6,083 nt of DNA from Bacillota bacterium (GTDB lineage Bacteria; Bacillota; Bacilli; Alicyclobacillales; Alicyclobacillaceae), in contig JAKADF010000065.1 of assembly GCA_021820805.1 (NCBI GenBank), positions 4,719-10,801 of the forward strand, written 5' to 3'. Made by a program: the position numbers and the translations under genes. The notes below the pieces were generated by a model, which ran no database searches, was not told the origin of the DNA, and saw nothing but the letters and a program-made list of their open reading frames with translations. Below, piece by piece: positions 1-5,380 of the stretch (positions are counted from its first letter, which is position 1; each line of letters begins with the position of its first letter).

Positions 1-763
1 TTCCGGCGGAGTGGACAGTGCGTTACTTTTGAAACGGGCGCAACAGGAATTGGGCGACGAGGTACTCGCGGTCGTTGTGGCTTCAGAAACGTTCCGTGAA
101 CAGGAGTTCCAGGCCGCTGTTCAGTTTGCTGAAAACATGGGTGTGCGCGTGTACATAACACAAATTCATGAACTAGACAATCCGGATTTCGTTGCAAACA
201 CGCCAGAAAGCTGGTACCACTGCAAGAAGATGCTTTACTCCCATCTGCACGCCCTTGCAGAAGAACTCGGCTATCCATACGTCATAGACGGCATGGTCAT
301 GGATGATTTGAGTGACTTTAGGCCAGGCCTGAAAGCACGCGACGAGTTTGGCATTCGCAGCCCATTGCAGGAGGCAAACCTGTACAAGAAGGAAGTTCGG
401 GCAATGGCGAAAGAGCTGAATCTTTCAGTGTGGAACAAGCTTCCATCCTGTAACCTGTCTTCTCGCATTCCATACGGAACTACAATCGATCTCGTTAAAA
501 TCCAGCAAGTAAACGAAGCAGAGCTCTTCCTTGCAAACTTCTGCGAAGGTATGGTCCGCGTTCGCCATCATGGAAAAGTTGCTCGTATCGAAGTTACACT
601 GGAAGATATACAGACCGTGCTTGAGCACAGAGACGCAATTTACGAAAAGCTTGGCGCCCTTGGCTTTACTTATGTCTCCCTCGATCTCCGCGGATACCGC
701 ATGGGCAGCATGAATGAAACCATTTCAGATGGCAGCGACGTAAAACGAGCTGTAAATATGTAG
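1..763 (+). CDS. larE: LarE, ATP-dependent sacrificial sulfur transferase for nickel-pincer cofactor synthesis (5' end cut by window)
   Basis: LarE adenylates the carboxylates of the LarB product and inserts sulfur, giving the dithio precursor that LarC loads with nickel for LarA-type enzymes; it acts in the cytosol. The reading frame is open from base 2 and begins inside the PP-loop ATP-binding motif SGGVDS (bases 2-19). About 26 N-terminal residues are therefore missing, and the 253 visible residues fit a protein of about 276-280. With an offset of 26, the residues I recall as functionally important in Lactobacillus plantarum LarE all fall in register: Trp97 (codon 212-214), the sulfur-donor Cys176 (449-451, in PSCNLSSR), Ser180 (461-463), Glu200 (521-523), Arg212 and Arg214 (557-559, 563-565) and Glu223 (590-592). 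The first Cys of the RCYxCK segment seen in cluster-type LarE is Trp here, which favours the single-use sacrificial type. larB and larC would be expected upstream, outside the window. The gene converges on the dehydratase gene across a shared hairpin. G+C is visibly higher than in the genes to its right. Confidence 0.93.
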   Translation, partial: SGGVDSALLLKRAQQELGDEVLAVVVASETFREQEFQAAVQFAENMGVRVYITQIHELDNPDFVANTPESWYHCKKMLYSHLHALAEELGYPYVIDGMVMDDLSDFRPGLKARDEFGIRSPLQEANLYKKEVRAMAKELNLSVWNKLPSCNLSSRIPYGTTIDLVKIQQVNEAELFLANFCEGMVRVRHHGKVARIEVTLEDIQTVLEHRDAIYEKLGALGFTYVSLDLRGYRMGSMNETISDGSDVKRAVNM

Positions 764-791
764 GCAAAGCTATTGTTCCTTGAAAAGTCCT

Positions 792-835
792 GTACAAAAA
801 GGGATTCGTGCTTTTCCACGAATCCCTTTTTGTAC
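792..835. terminator. bidirectional rho-independent terminator between larE and the dehydratase gene
   Basis: A perfect 19-bp inverted repeat (arms 792-810 and 817-835) surrounds a 6-base loop (cttttc). Each strand has an A-run at the foot of the 5' arm and a T-run at the end of the 3' arm, so the hairpin can work in both directions. It starts 28 bases after the larE stop and lies 1 base beyond the stop codon of the minus-strand dehydratase gene. It probably ends both transcripts. Confidence 0.9.
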
Positions 836-836
836 T

Positions 837-1964
837 CTAAATTTTTAAATCATATTCGAAGTATTTTTCATCAATAGTTAATCCTAACCCTGGTTTCGTG
901 GGAACAATTAGCTTTCCATTAACAGGTTCTGGGAACCCTCCTTCAAAAATATGCCTTAGTGGATTGTCTATAAACATATACTCATATGTAGTCAAAATAG
1001 GTACTGATGCAGCGACATTTAAGGAAGCCAGAGCAGATATACCTCCCGAAAAGCCAGTGTGCGGGGCGAATTGCAGATTGTATGTGTAAGCCAGATCTGC
1101 AACTTGGCACATTCCAGTAATTCCGCCGCAGCGAGCAACATCAGGCTGTACGACGTCAATTAATCGATTTGTGATGAGATTGCTAAAACCAAATGGAGAA
1201 AACTCTGATTCCCCTGCTGCAATAGGAATGCTTGTCATTTTGTGTATCCTGTCATAACCTGTTAGGTCATCAGGTGGGACCGGCTCTTCAAACCAGGATA
1301 TGTTATAAGGTTCGAGGGCCCTGGCTATTTGAATAGCAGTAGCCGCGTCGTAAGCACTATTTGCATCTAAAGTAATTGCAATGTTGTTTGGGATGACCTC
1401 ACGTATTTTCTTCACTGACTCTACATCAGCCGTGATGCCGCCGAGTTCTGGTGTTCTTCCGATTTTAACTTTGATTGACCGAAATCCCTTTTCCATTTGT
1501 TCGATAGTTTCTTTTTGCATTACTTCATAATCATTTATATATACAGATGATGCATAACACAGGATTTCTTTCCGTCCAGTTCCATGCAGCAATTCCCATA
1601 CAGGTTTGTTTTCACTTTTTCCTAAAAGGTCCCAAAGTGCAATGTCAATGCCACTAATCGCTTCAAATATAATGCCTCTTGAATGCCCCCATCGGCGTAA
1701 TAGACTAACCATTTCAACCCAGAGCCCTCGAATATTCGATGGGTCTTTGCCAATTAATAGAGGTCCTAGTAATGAATCAACTGCCTGTTTGGTGGCATAT
1801 TCGGAACCTCGCCGTGCAATAGACTCTCCGTACCCGACAAGACCTTCATCAGTCTCAATCTGTACAAGGGCACAGGAATATTTAGAATAGAAACCGCCGG
1901 CAAATTCGACTCCGCGCTGTGCTTCGGTTGTTACAATTCGAGTTTTAATAGATTTAATTTTCAT
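837..1964 (-). CDS. Enolase-superfamily acid-sugar dehydratase, mandelate racemase type
   Basis: This 375-residue protein has the usual length and architecture of the mandelate racemase/muconate lactonizing group: an N-terminal capping domain (about 1-125) and a (beta/alpha)7-beta barrel (about 130-350). The catalytic set is complete. A KxK pair (Lys165, Lys167 in KVKIG) gives the general base. Mg2+ ligands are Asp200 (LDAN), the Glu of WFEEP (226-227) and Glu252 (GESE). The His-Asp dyad is Asp275 (QPDVA) and His302 (APHTG), and Glu328 (TYEYM) matches the acid at the end of barrel strand 8. Proteins with this set are usually acid-sugar dehydratases making 2-keto-3-deoxy acids, although racemases and epimerases share it. 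Substrate is not readable from the motifs. The ATG start at 1964-1962 follows an AAGGAGG at 1983-1977, a rather long 12-base spacing; no better in-frame start was seen. It lies 110 bases downstream of the LarA-homologue gene on the same strand and is probably co-transcribed, so its substrate may be the epimerised product of that enzyme. Confidence 0.9.
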   Translation of the reverse strand: MKIKSIKTRIVTTEAQRGVEFAGGFYSKYSCALVQIETDEGLVGYGESIARRGSEYATKQAVDSLLGPLLIGKDPSNIRGLWVEMVSLLRRWGHSRGIIFEAISGIDIALWDLLGKSENKPVWELLHGTGRKEILCYASSVYINDYEVMQKETIEQMEKGFRSIKVKIGRTPELGGITADVESVKKIREVIPNNIAITLDANSAYDAATAIQIARALEPYNISWFEEPVPPDDLTGYDRIHKMTSIPIAAGESEFSPFGFSNLITNRLIDVVQPDVARCGGITGMCQVADLAYTYNLQFAPHTGFSGGISALASLNVAASVPILTTYEYMFIDNPLRHIFEGGFPEPVNGKLIVPTKPGLGLTIDEKYFEYDLKI

Positions 1965-1976
1965 GTATTCAACGTG

Positions 1977-1983
1977 CCTCCTT
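1977..1983 (-). promoter_or_regulatory. Shine-Dalgarno of the dehydratase gene, in the 110-base gap after the LarA homologue
   Basis: AAGGAGG on the minus strand precedes the ATG by 12 bases, longer than the usual 7-9. The rest of the gap (1965-2074) holds no terminator hairpin, consistent with read-through from the upstream gene. A weak TTGAAA-N18-TATACG arrangement on the minus strand in the gap could be an internal promoter, but it is not strong enough to call. Confidence 0.6.
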
Positions 1984-2074
1984 ATGAACCCTAGTAATCA
2001 AATAAGTAGGAGCATAACTATTTCGTATATTTTGTAAAATCATCCCCTTTCAAGGTGCCAATAATTCCAATCAA

Positions 2075-3319
2075 TCATAGTAAAGTTCCATCCGTTGAAA
2101 ACTTCAAATTTATTGGCTGAGAAATTGTTTCAATTTTTGGGTTACCAGTAAGCTCACGTGCAACTGATTCCGAAATTAATGCATGCTGGACATGTAATGT
2201 GTCATCTATAACAGCCATGCGTAGTTGCATCGGATCCTCTGCCGCAAGACTAAGCATAGCTGTCTCAATGGCGGCTTTATCAGATGGCATTATCATTGGA
2301 ATCATAGCTCTTTGAACGTATGTGCTTGTTGTGCAATTGAAGTACGTTTTCTGTCTATCAATTTTTTGGAAAAGCCTTTCAGTTGTGAGGTCGGCGAGCC
2401 CGATGCCTGTTGCATTTCCATGAGAAGCATCATCCAAATCCAGTACAACGACTCTTGCAAATTTGGGACTGTCAGGTTCAGGTACGCCGAACATTCTGCT
2501 TCTGCCGATAACGTTCGTATCCATTCCGGTGCCGCTGTAATTTTTACCCATCATGCGGATAACTAGAATATCTAATTCGTCAGTAGGAAGGGTAGGAAGA
2601 AACGCTTTTGCTTTTATAAGTAAATCTTGTTCACGAGTAATGAAATGATTTGGTTCGATGATTTCAAGGATTGACGTCTTATCAAATTGGTTTTCGACTG
2701 CGGCAATTCCACAAATGATCTTGCCTGTATTAAGGAACGCTTGCCCTATCTCACGAATTGCTGCTGACATATGGTTAGGGCCTAAACGATGAAGTTGGGA
2801 CGCTCCATTCGCTTTCCCAAGGCCAACAGTTATCATTTTGAGTAAGCCGCTTTCGTTTGGTCCATGAAAGGCAGTATGCGGCTTAATACGGTTAAAGACG
2901 ATAATTCCATCCGATTCCCACGCTTTTTTGTCACAAAAAACTGCAAGTCCAGCGTTTGTGTGAACAATTTCTACAGTTTCTGATGAAGTGTAAACTCCAC
3001 ATCCGACTGTTTCTTCATTAACTCCTAAACTTTGAAGGAGTTCTCGTTGTCCTTCCGCTGTGCCTCCGCCGTGGCTTCCCATGGATCCGACGATAAATGG
3101 TTCGGCATGCAGTTCTTTAAGATATTCAACAGTTGTCCGCAAGATTGGAACAAGATTATCGATGCCTCTGCTTCCGGCTGTAATCGCAATACGCATCCCC
3201 GGCTTGATATCGTGAATCGAGTTTGATTTAGACAATTGATTACGTAAATACTCAGGGACATTCTCAATACATCTTTCTTCGAAATGCTGCTTTATTTTAT
3301 AAAAGCGCGGTAGTTCCAA
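2075..3319 (-). CDS. LarA/DUF2088-family nickel-pincer racemase or epimerase homologue
   Basis: LarA enzymes invert a 2-hydroxy acid at C2 by reversible hydride transfer on a covalently bound nickel-pincer nucleotide. Homologues act on lactate, malate, hydroxyglutarate, phenyllactate or gluconate-type acids. Counted from the upstream GTG, the candidate active-site residues are Arg55 (AGSRG), His87 (GSHGGGT), His156 (KPHTAFHG), Lys165 (GLLKM), the residue that should anchor the cofactor, and His181 (QLHRLG). These line up by order and spacing with Arg75, His108, His174, Lys184 and His200 of L. plantarum LarA as I recall them. The length (about 414) is normal for the family. A GTG at 3331-3329 is the furthest upstream start, giving 418 residues. 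However, it lies inside a near-perfect Shine-Dalgarno (AGAGGTGA, 3335-3328) placed 8 bases before the TTG at 3319-3317, so I chose the TTG. The family is clear. Lactate racemase proper is unlikely because the N-terminal half diverges from LarA and the partner gene encodes an acid-sugar dehydratase; C2 epimerisation of a sugar acid is the inference. Confidence 0.85.
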   Translation of the reverse strand: MELPRFYKIKQHFEERCIENVPEYLRNQLSKSNSIHDIKPGMRIAITAGSRGIDNLVPILRTTVEYLKELHAEPFIVGSMGSHGGGTAEGQRELLQSLGVNEETVGCGVYTSSETVEIVHTNAGLAVFCDKKAWESDGIIVFNRIKPHTAFHGPNESGLLKMITVGLGKANGASQLHRLGPNHMSAAIREIGQAFLNTGKIICGIAAVENQFDKTSILEIIEPNHFITREQDLLIKAKAFLPTLPTDELDILVIRMMGKNYSGTGMDTNVIGRSRMFGVPEPDSPKFARVVVLDLDDASHGNATGIGLADLTTERLFQKIDRQKTYFNCTTSTYVQRAMIPMIMPSDKAAIETAMLSLAAEDPMQLRMAVIDDTLHVQHALISESVARELTGNPKIETISQPINLKFSTDGTLL

Positions 3320-3327
3320 AGTAGATT

Positions 3328-3335
3328 TCACCTCT
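3328..3335 (-). promoter_or_regulatory. Ribosome binding site that decides the TTG start of the LarA homologue
   Basis: Minus-strand AGAGGTGA matches the 16S-complementary sequence GGAGGTGA at 7 of 8 positions and ends 8 bases before the TTG at 3319-3317. The in-frame GTG at 3331-3329 overlaps this site and has no purine-rich sequence at the correct distance upstream. Confidence 0.75.
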
Positions 3336-3442
3336 AATTAGGAGTTTTGTAATACGTCTTCCCAATCTTAGAAAGTAAAATGTCTGCTCGTAATATAACA
3401 ATGGTTAACAATAGTTTTATTAAAAGTGAGGATATTTTATGA

Positions 3443-3453
3443 TGGTCAGACCA
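3443..3453. promoter_or_regulatory. Candidate GntR (FadR-type) operator upstream of the LarA homologue
   Basis: TGGTCAGACCA is a perfect TGGT-N3-ACCA palindrome, the core recognised by FCD-type GntR regulators such as the PdhR and LldR group. It lies about 125 bases upstream of the chosen TTG, in the gap between the minus-strand regulator and the LarA homologue (3320-3491). On the minus strand it reads TGGTCTGACCATC, one base different from the second site at 4204-4216. A weak minus-strand promoter, TTGCTC and TAAAAT about 19 bases apart, would have the operator between its two boxes, which suits repression. No terminator hairpin was seen after the upstream regulator gene, so read-through from it is also possible. 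Confidence 0.65.
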
Positions 3454-3491
3454 ATTTTGAGCAACTGACTGCCGATATTTACAGCTGAATT

Positions 3492-4094
3492 TTATCCTTT
3501 CGGTGCAATACTGTCAAAATATTTTATCACTTTTAAATAGTCACATTCTAGATATGCGTTTACTAAATTGTCCAACTCAATTACGATGTTGTCAAAGTAG
3601 CGATACCCTTTTAAAAAATCGTAGATGTCTAACCAAAGTTGGACTGATGCCTGGTGAATCGTTTCGGCCCCTAGTGAAGTAACGATTTTTGAAAACGACT
3701 CCCAGGAATTCTTAATTTCTACATTACAAATAGGTTTTTTATGTTCTATGGCAGAAAAGATGATTCTTTCCGAAACAGCTAGACCTGTCTCATAATACCC
3801 ATCTAGTATCGGTTTTTCTACTTCCTGACTTAGTTGTTTACTCGGTATCAAGAAAGAGGAGGCACTAGCTATGAAGGTGCCTTTCCCTTGGCGCGAATCT
3901 AGAAATCCCATTATTTCTAGGATCCGCATAGATTCTCGTATAGAAGATCTGCTGACATTTAGTGCTTCACTCAGATCTCTCTCTGAAGGTAGTCTTTCTC
4001 CATCATGAAACCCTTCTGTTTTTATGTAAGTCATAATTTCTCTTGTTACTTGTTCAAAAGCTCGTAAAACAGAAACTCGTCTCTTTACGTCCAT
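3492..4094 (-). CDS. GntR-family transcriptional regulator with a divergent, short C-terminal domain
   Basis: The N-terminal winged helix (about residues 10-78) is typical of the FadR subfamily. It has GERLPSERDLSEALNVSRSSIRESMRILE, given here only as its span at about 32-60, followed by the wing GFLDSRQGKGTFI. The remaining 120 or so residues are predicted to be mostly helical but lack the features of a normal FCD effector domain: no ELR..LE..AA helix, no FH motif and no EH...H metal ligands. At 200 residues it is about 20-40 shorter than FCD regulators. It may sense a ligand without metal, or may have lost effector binding. The ATG start (4094-4092) follows a weak AAGAGGG at 4112-4106. It is divergent from the second GntR gene and lies upstream of the LarA homologue on the same strand, so it is a plausible local regulator of the pathway. 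Repressor or activator cannot be told. Confidence 0.85.
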   Translation of the reverse strand: MDVKRRVSVLRAFEQVTREIMTYIKTEGFHDGERLPSERDLSEALNVSRSSIRESMRILEIMGFLDSRQGKGTFIASASSFLIPSKQLSQEVEKPILDGYYETGLAVSERIIFSAIEHKKPICNVEIKNSWESFSKIVTSLGAETIHQASVQLWLDIYDFLKGYRYFDNIVIELDNLVNAYLECDYLKVIKYFDSIAPKG

Positions 4095-4144
4095 GTCTTC
4101 TATATCCCTCTTATACTAAACGTAGATGTATATAGCACGAATCA

Positions 4145-4179
4145 AGTCATTTGACTGTATTTTATCAGATGGTTACAAT
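4145..4179 (+). promoter_or_regulatory. sigmaA-type promoter of the FCD-GntR gene, with a dyad over the -35 box
   Basis: TTGACT (4151-4156) and TACAAT (4174-4179) are separated by exactly 17 bases and each matches the vegetative consensus at 5 of 6 positions. Transcription would begin near 4186. A 12-base dyad, AGTCA-TT-TGACT (4145-4156), covers the -35 box and could bind a regulator. No equally good minus-strand promoter for the divergent regulator was found in 4095-4252; there are only AT-rich hexamers such as TATAAG without a convincing -35. Confidence 0.75.
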
Positions 4180-4203
4180 ATCCGCGTAATAGTGCGTAAA
4201 TGG

Positions 4204-4214
4204 TGGTATGACCA
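4204..4214. promoter_or_regulatory. Candidate GntR operator downstream of the FCD-GntR promoter
   Basis: TGGTATGACCA is a perfect TGGT-N3-ACCA palindrome, at about +18 to +28 from the predicted transcription start. That position fits autorepression by blocking elongation. With its right flank it reads TGGTATGACCATC, nearly identical to the site upstream of the LarA homologue, which links the two transcription units to one regulator. Confidence 0.7.
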
Positions 4215-4235
4215 TCTGCATTCCATTAATCTGGG

Positions 4236-4242
4236 TAGGAGG
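4236..4242 (+). promoter_or_regulatory. Ribosome binding site of the FCD-GntR gene
   Basis: TAGGAGG sits 10 bases before the TTG start at 4253 but only 3 bases before an ATG at 4246 that is out of frame with the regulator. The distances favour the TTG; the ATG is too close for efficient initiation. Confidence 0.7.
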
Positions 4243-4252
4243 CATATGAGGA

Positions 4253-4963
4253 TTGAAACAGTTGGCAATTAGGCCTATCCGGAAAAAGAGACTGTTTGAA
4301 GAGATTATTCTAGCAATTGAAGAGTATGTGCGTGATAACAAAATTAGCCCAGGAGAAAAACTGCCTTCGGAGAGTTCGCTCGCAGCGATGTTCGACGTTA
4401 GCAAAACAGCAATTCGAGAGGCTATGAGCGTTTTGCACATTAATGGTATCGTGGAAACTCGCTCTGGGTCAGGTACTTTCCTCAAAGAAGTTCAAAATGG
4501 AATATTGGATAATATTATCCAAGGACTAATCAATAAAGATGAACTTGTCGAAATCCTTGAATTCCGCAGAGGACTCGAGGTTGAAGCATCTGCACTTGCG
4601 GCCATGAAGGCGACAACAAAGGATCTTGAAGTTATTGAGACGGCTCACAACAGTCTTATTGAGGTTAATAAATCTGGGCTTATGGGCGTTCATGAAGATT
4701 TTCTATTTCACTATTCGATTGTTCTAGCATCACACAACAGCCTTTATATAAATGTATTTGATAGTTTAGCCAGCAAGATAAAAGAAGAAATTAGAATTAG
4801 TAAAATGCAATCTGCAAAGATTTCTGGCCGTTATTCTGTAATTCATAAAGAGCATACAGATATATTTGAAGCGATAAAAAACGAAAATTTCGAAAAGGCA
4901 TCGTTTGCAATGAGGCAGCATCTTGTTAGTACAGAAAAGAAAATTTGGGAACACATGCATTAG
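4253..4963 (+). CDS. GntR-family regulator with metal-binding FCD effector domain
   Basis: This 236-residue protein has a FadR-type winged helix (about 12-78, with SPGEKLPSESSLA, the recognition helix SKTAIREAMSVLH, and the wing TRSGSGTFL). A complete all-helical FCD domain (about 95-230) follows. The FCD signs are EFRRGLEVEASALAA, DFLFHYSIVLASHN, EHTDIFEAI and MRQHL; the Asp and His residues in these segments form the usual metal site that helps bind small carboxylic acids. Regulators of this class respond to lactate, gluconate, galactonate and similar acids, which fits the neighbouring genes. The start is TTG (4253-4255), 10 bases after TAGGAGG (4236-4242), and an in-frame TGA at 4247-4249 rules out anything upstream. 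An out-of-frame ATG at 4246 opens an 8-codon frame across this start. Likely autoregulated through the site at 4204-4214. Confidence 0.9.
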   Translation: MKQLAIRPIRKKRLFEEIILAIEEYVRDNKISPGEKLPSESSLAAMFDVSKTAIREAMSVLHINGIVETRSGSGTFLKEVQNGILDNIIQGLINKDELVEILEFRRGLEVEASALAAMKATTKDLEVIETAHNSLIEVNKSGLMGVHEDFLFHYSIVLASHNSLYINVFDSLASKIKEEIRISKMQSAKISGRYSVIHKEHTDIFEAIKNENFEKASFAMRQHLVSTEKKIWEHMH

Positions 4964-5072
4964 TTCCGGCATTAACTTTTGAAAAATTAATTTTGCAAAA
5001 AAATCTGTATTTAACTTGTTTCTCCATAACTTCTTAACCATTTGGATCAATTATCCATGTAGTTTTGAAGAT

Positions 5073-5080
5073 GGAGGTGA
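5073..5080 (+). promoter_or_regulatory. Strong Shine-Dalgarno deciding the GTG start of the small protein
   Basis: GGAGGTGA is an uninterrupted match to the 3' end of 16S rRNA, with 5 bases to the GTG at 5086-5088. The in-frame TTG (5065) and ATG (5071) lie upstream of or inside this site and cannot use it. The gap before it (4964-5085) is AT-rich; I saw no confident promoter or terminator there. Confidence 0.8.
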
Positions 5081-5085
5081 TTTTA

Positions 5086-5280
5086 GTGGCGATAAGTGTA
5101 AGTGGCTTAGGTAATTCTACGGCGCAAATCTTCCAGCAAAGGGCATCTCAACTTTCCCAGGCATCTGCACAAAATCAGGTACAGAATAAATCGGCAATGC
5201 AAGCGGTTGATAGCGATGGGGATAATGACCACGGCGCACCAGAGAGCACCAGCGAACAACACATTGATGTAAGAGCTTAA
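5086..5280 (+). CDS. Small protein of unknown function with an acidic DxDGDxD segment
   Basis: I do not recognise this protein. It is 64 residues, starting at GTG 5086 behind a very strong Shine-Dalgarno. Residues 1-12 are a small-residue-rich start (AISVSGLGNS). Residues about 13-40 form a Gln/Ala/Ser-rich stretch likely to be helical (AQIFQQRASQLSQASAQNQ). Residues 42-50 are DSDGDNDHG, an acidic run resembling the DxDxDG loop of EF-hand or dockerin calcium sites. The polar tail has no Cys and ends in DVRA. There is no signal peptide or membrane segment. It lies 122 bases after the FCD-GntR stop on the same strand and is followed by a hairpin, so it is probably a real, separately translated gene rather than a chance frame. 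Calcium binding is a guess from the motif only; a single short loop without flanking helices is weak evidence. Confidence 0.7.
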   Translation: MAISVSGLGNSTAQIFQQRASQLSQASAQNQVQNKSAMQAVDSDGDNDHGAPESTSEQHIDVRA

Positions 5281-5300
5281 ATCATAATTGTTGTGATTAC

Positions 5301-5337
5301 AAAGAACCCGCTGGCTATATTCACCAACGGGTTCTTT
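5301..5337. terminator. Likely bidirectional terminator between the small protein and the transporter
   Basis: Arms 5301-5314 and 5324-5337 pair at 13 of 14 positions (one C-A mismatch) around a 9-base loop. AAAGAACCCG opens the hairpin and CGGGTTCTTT closes it. The T-run is short on both strands, but the stem is G+C-rich and sits 20 bases after the small-protein stop and 43 bases after the transporter stop read on the minus strand, where both units converge. Confidence 0.75.
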
Positions 5338-5380
5338 GACGCGAATATAAGAGAAGAAGAGCATGGAAAGCATCTCAGCT

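Noticed and set aside
212..219. TGGTACCA inside larE as another GntR site
   Set aside because: It lacks the 3-base spacer and lies deep in coding sequence.
449..454. Initial impression that the LarE donor Cys was replaced by Asn
   Set aside because: Register with several other recalled L. plantarum positions places the Cys, not the following Asn, at position 176.
271..628. Two minus-strand open frames inside larE
   Set aside because: They overlap a gene with clear family motifs, show no domain-like sequence and have no convincing ribosome binding sites.
2029..2040. Near-palindrome ATTTTGTAAAAT between the LarA homologue and dehydratase as an operator
   Set aside because: Short, AT-rich and unlike the TGGT-N3-ACCA sites; no second copy seen.
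3025..3267. Minus-strand 80-codon frame inside the LarA homologue
   Set aside because: It is a shifted-frame shadow of a conserved enzyme and resembles nothing recognisable.
4165..4485. Minus-strand 106-codon frame over the FCD-GntR promoter and 5' end
   Set aside because: It runs antisense to the conserved winged helix and through the promoter and operator, with no family features.
4983..4994. AT-only palindrome AAAATTAATTTT after the FCD-GntR gene as terminator
   Set aside because: No G+C stem and no loop; such palindromes are common by chance in AT-rich DNA.
4766..5050. Minus-strand 94-codon frame over the end of the FCD-GntR gene
   Set aside because: Phe/Leu/Cys-rich composition is that of AT-rich antisense DNA, and it is opposite the conserved FCD domain.
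5065..5085. TTG at 5065 or ATG at 5071 as start of the small protein
   Set aside because: They lie before or inside the strong GGAGGTGA site; GTG 5086 is correctly spaced.
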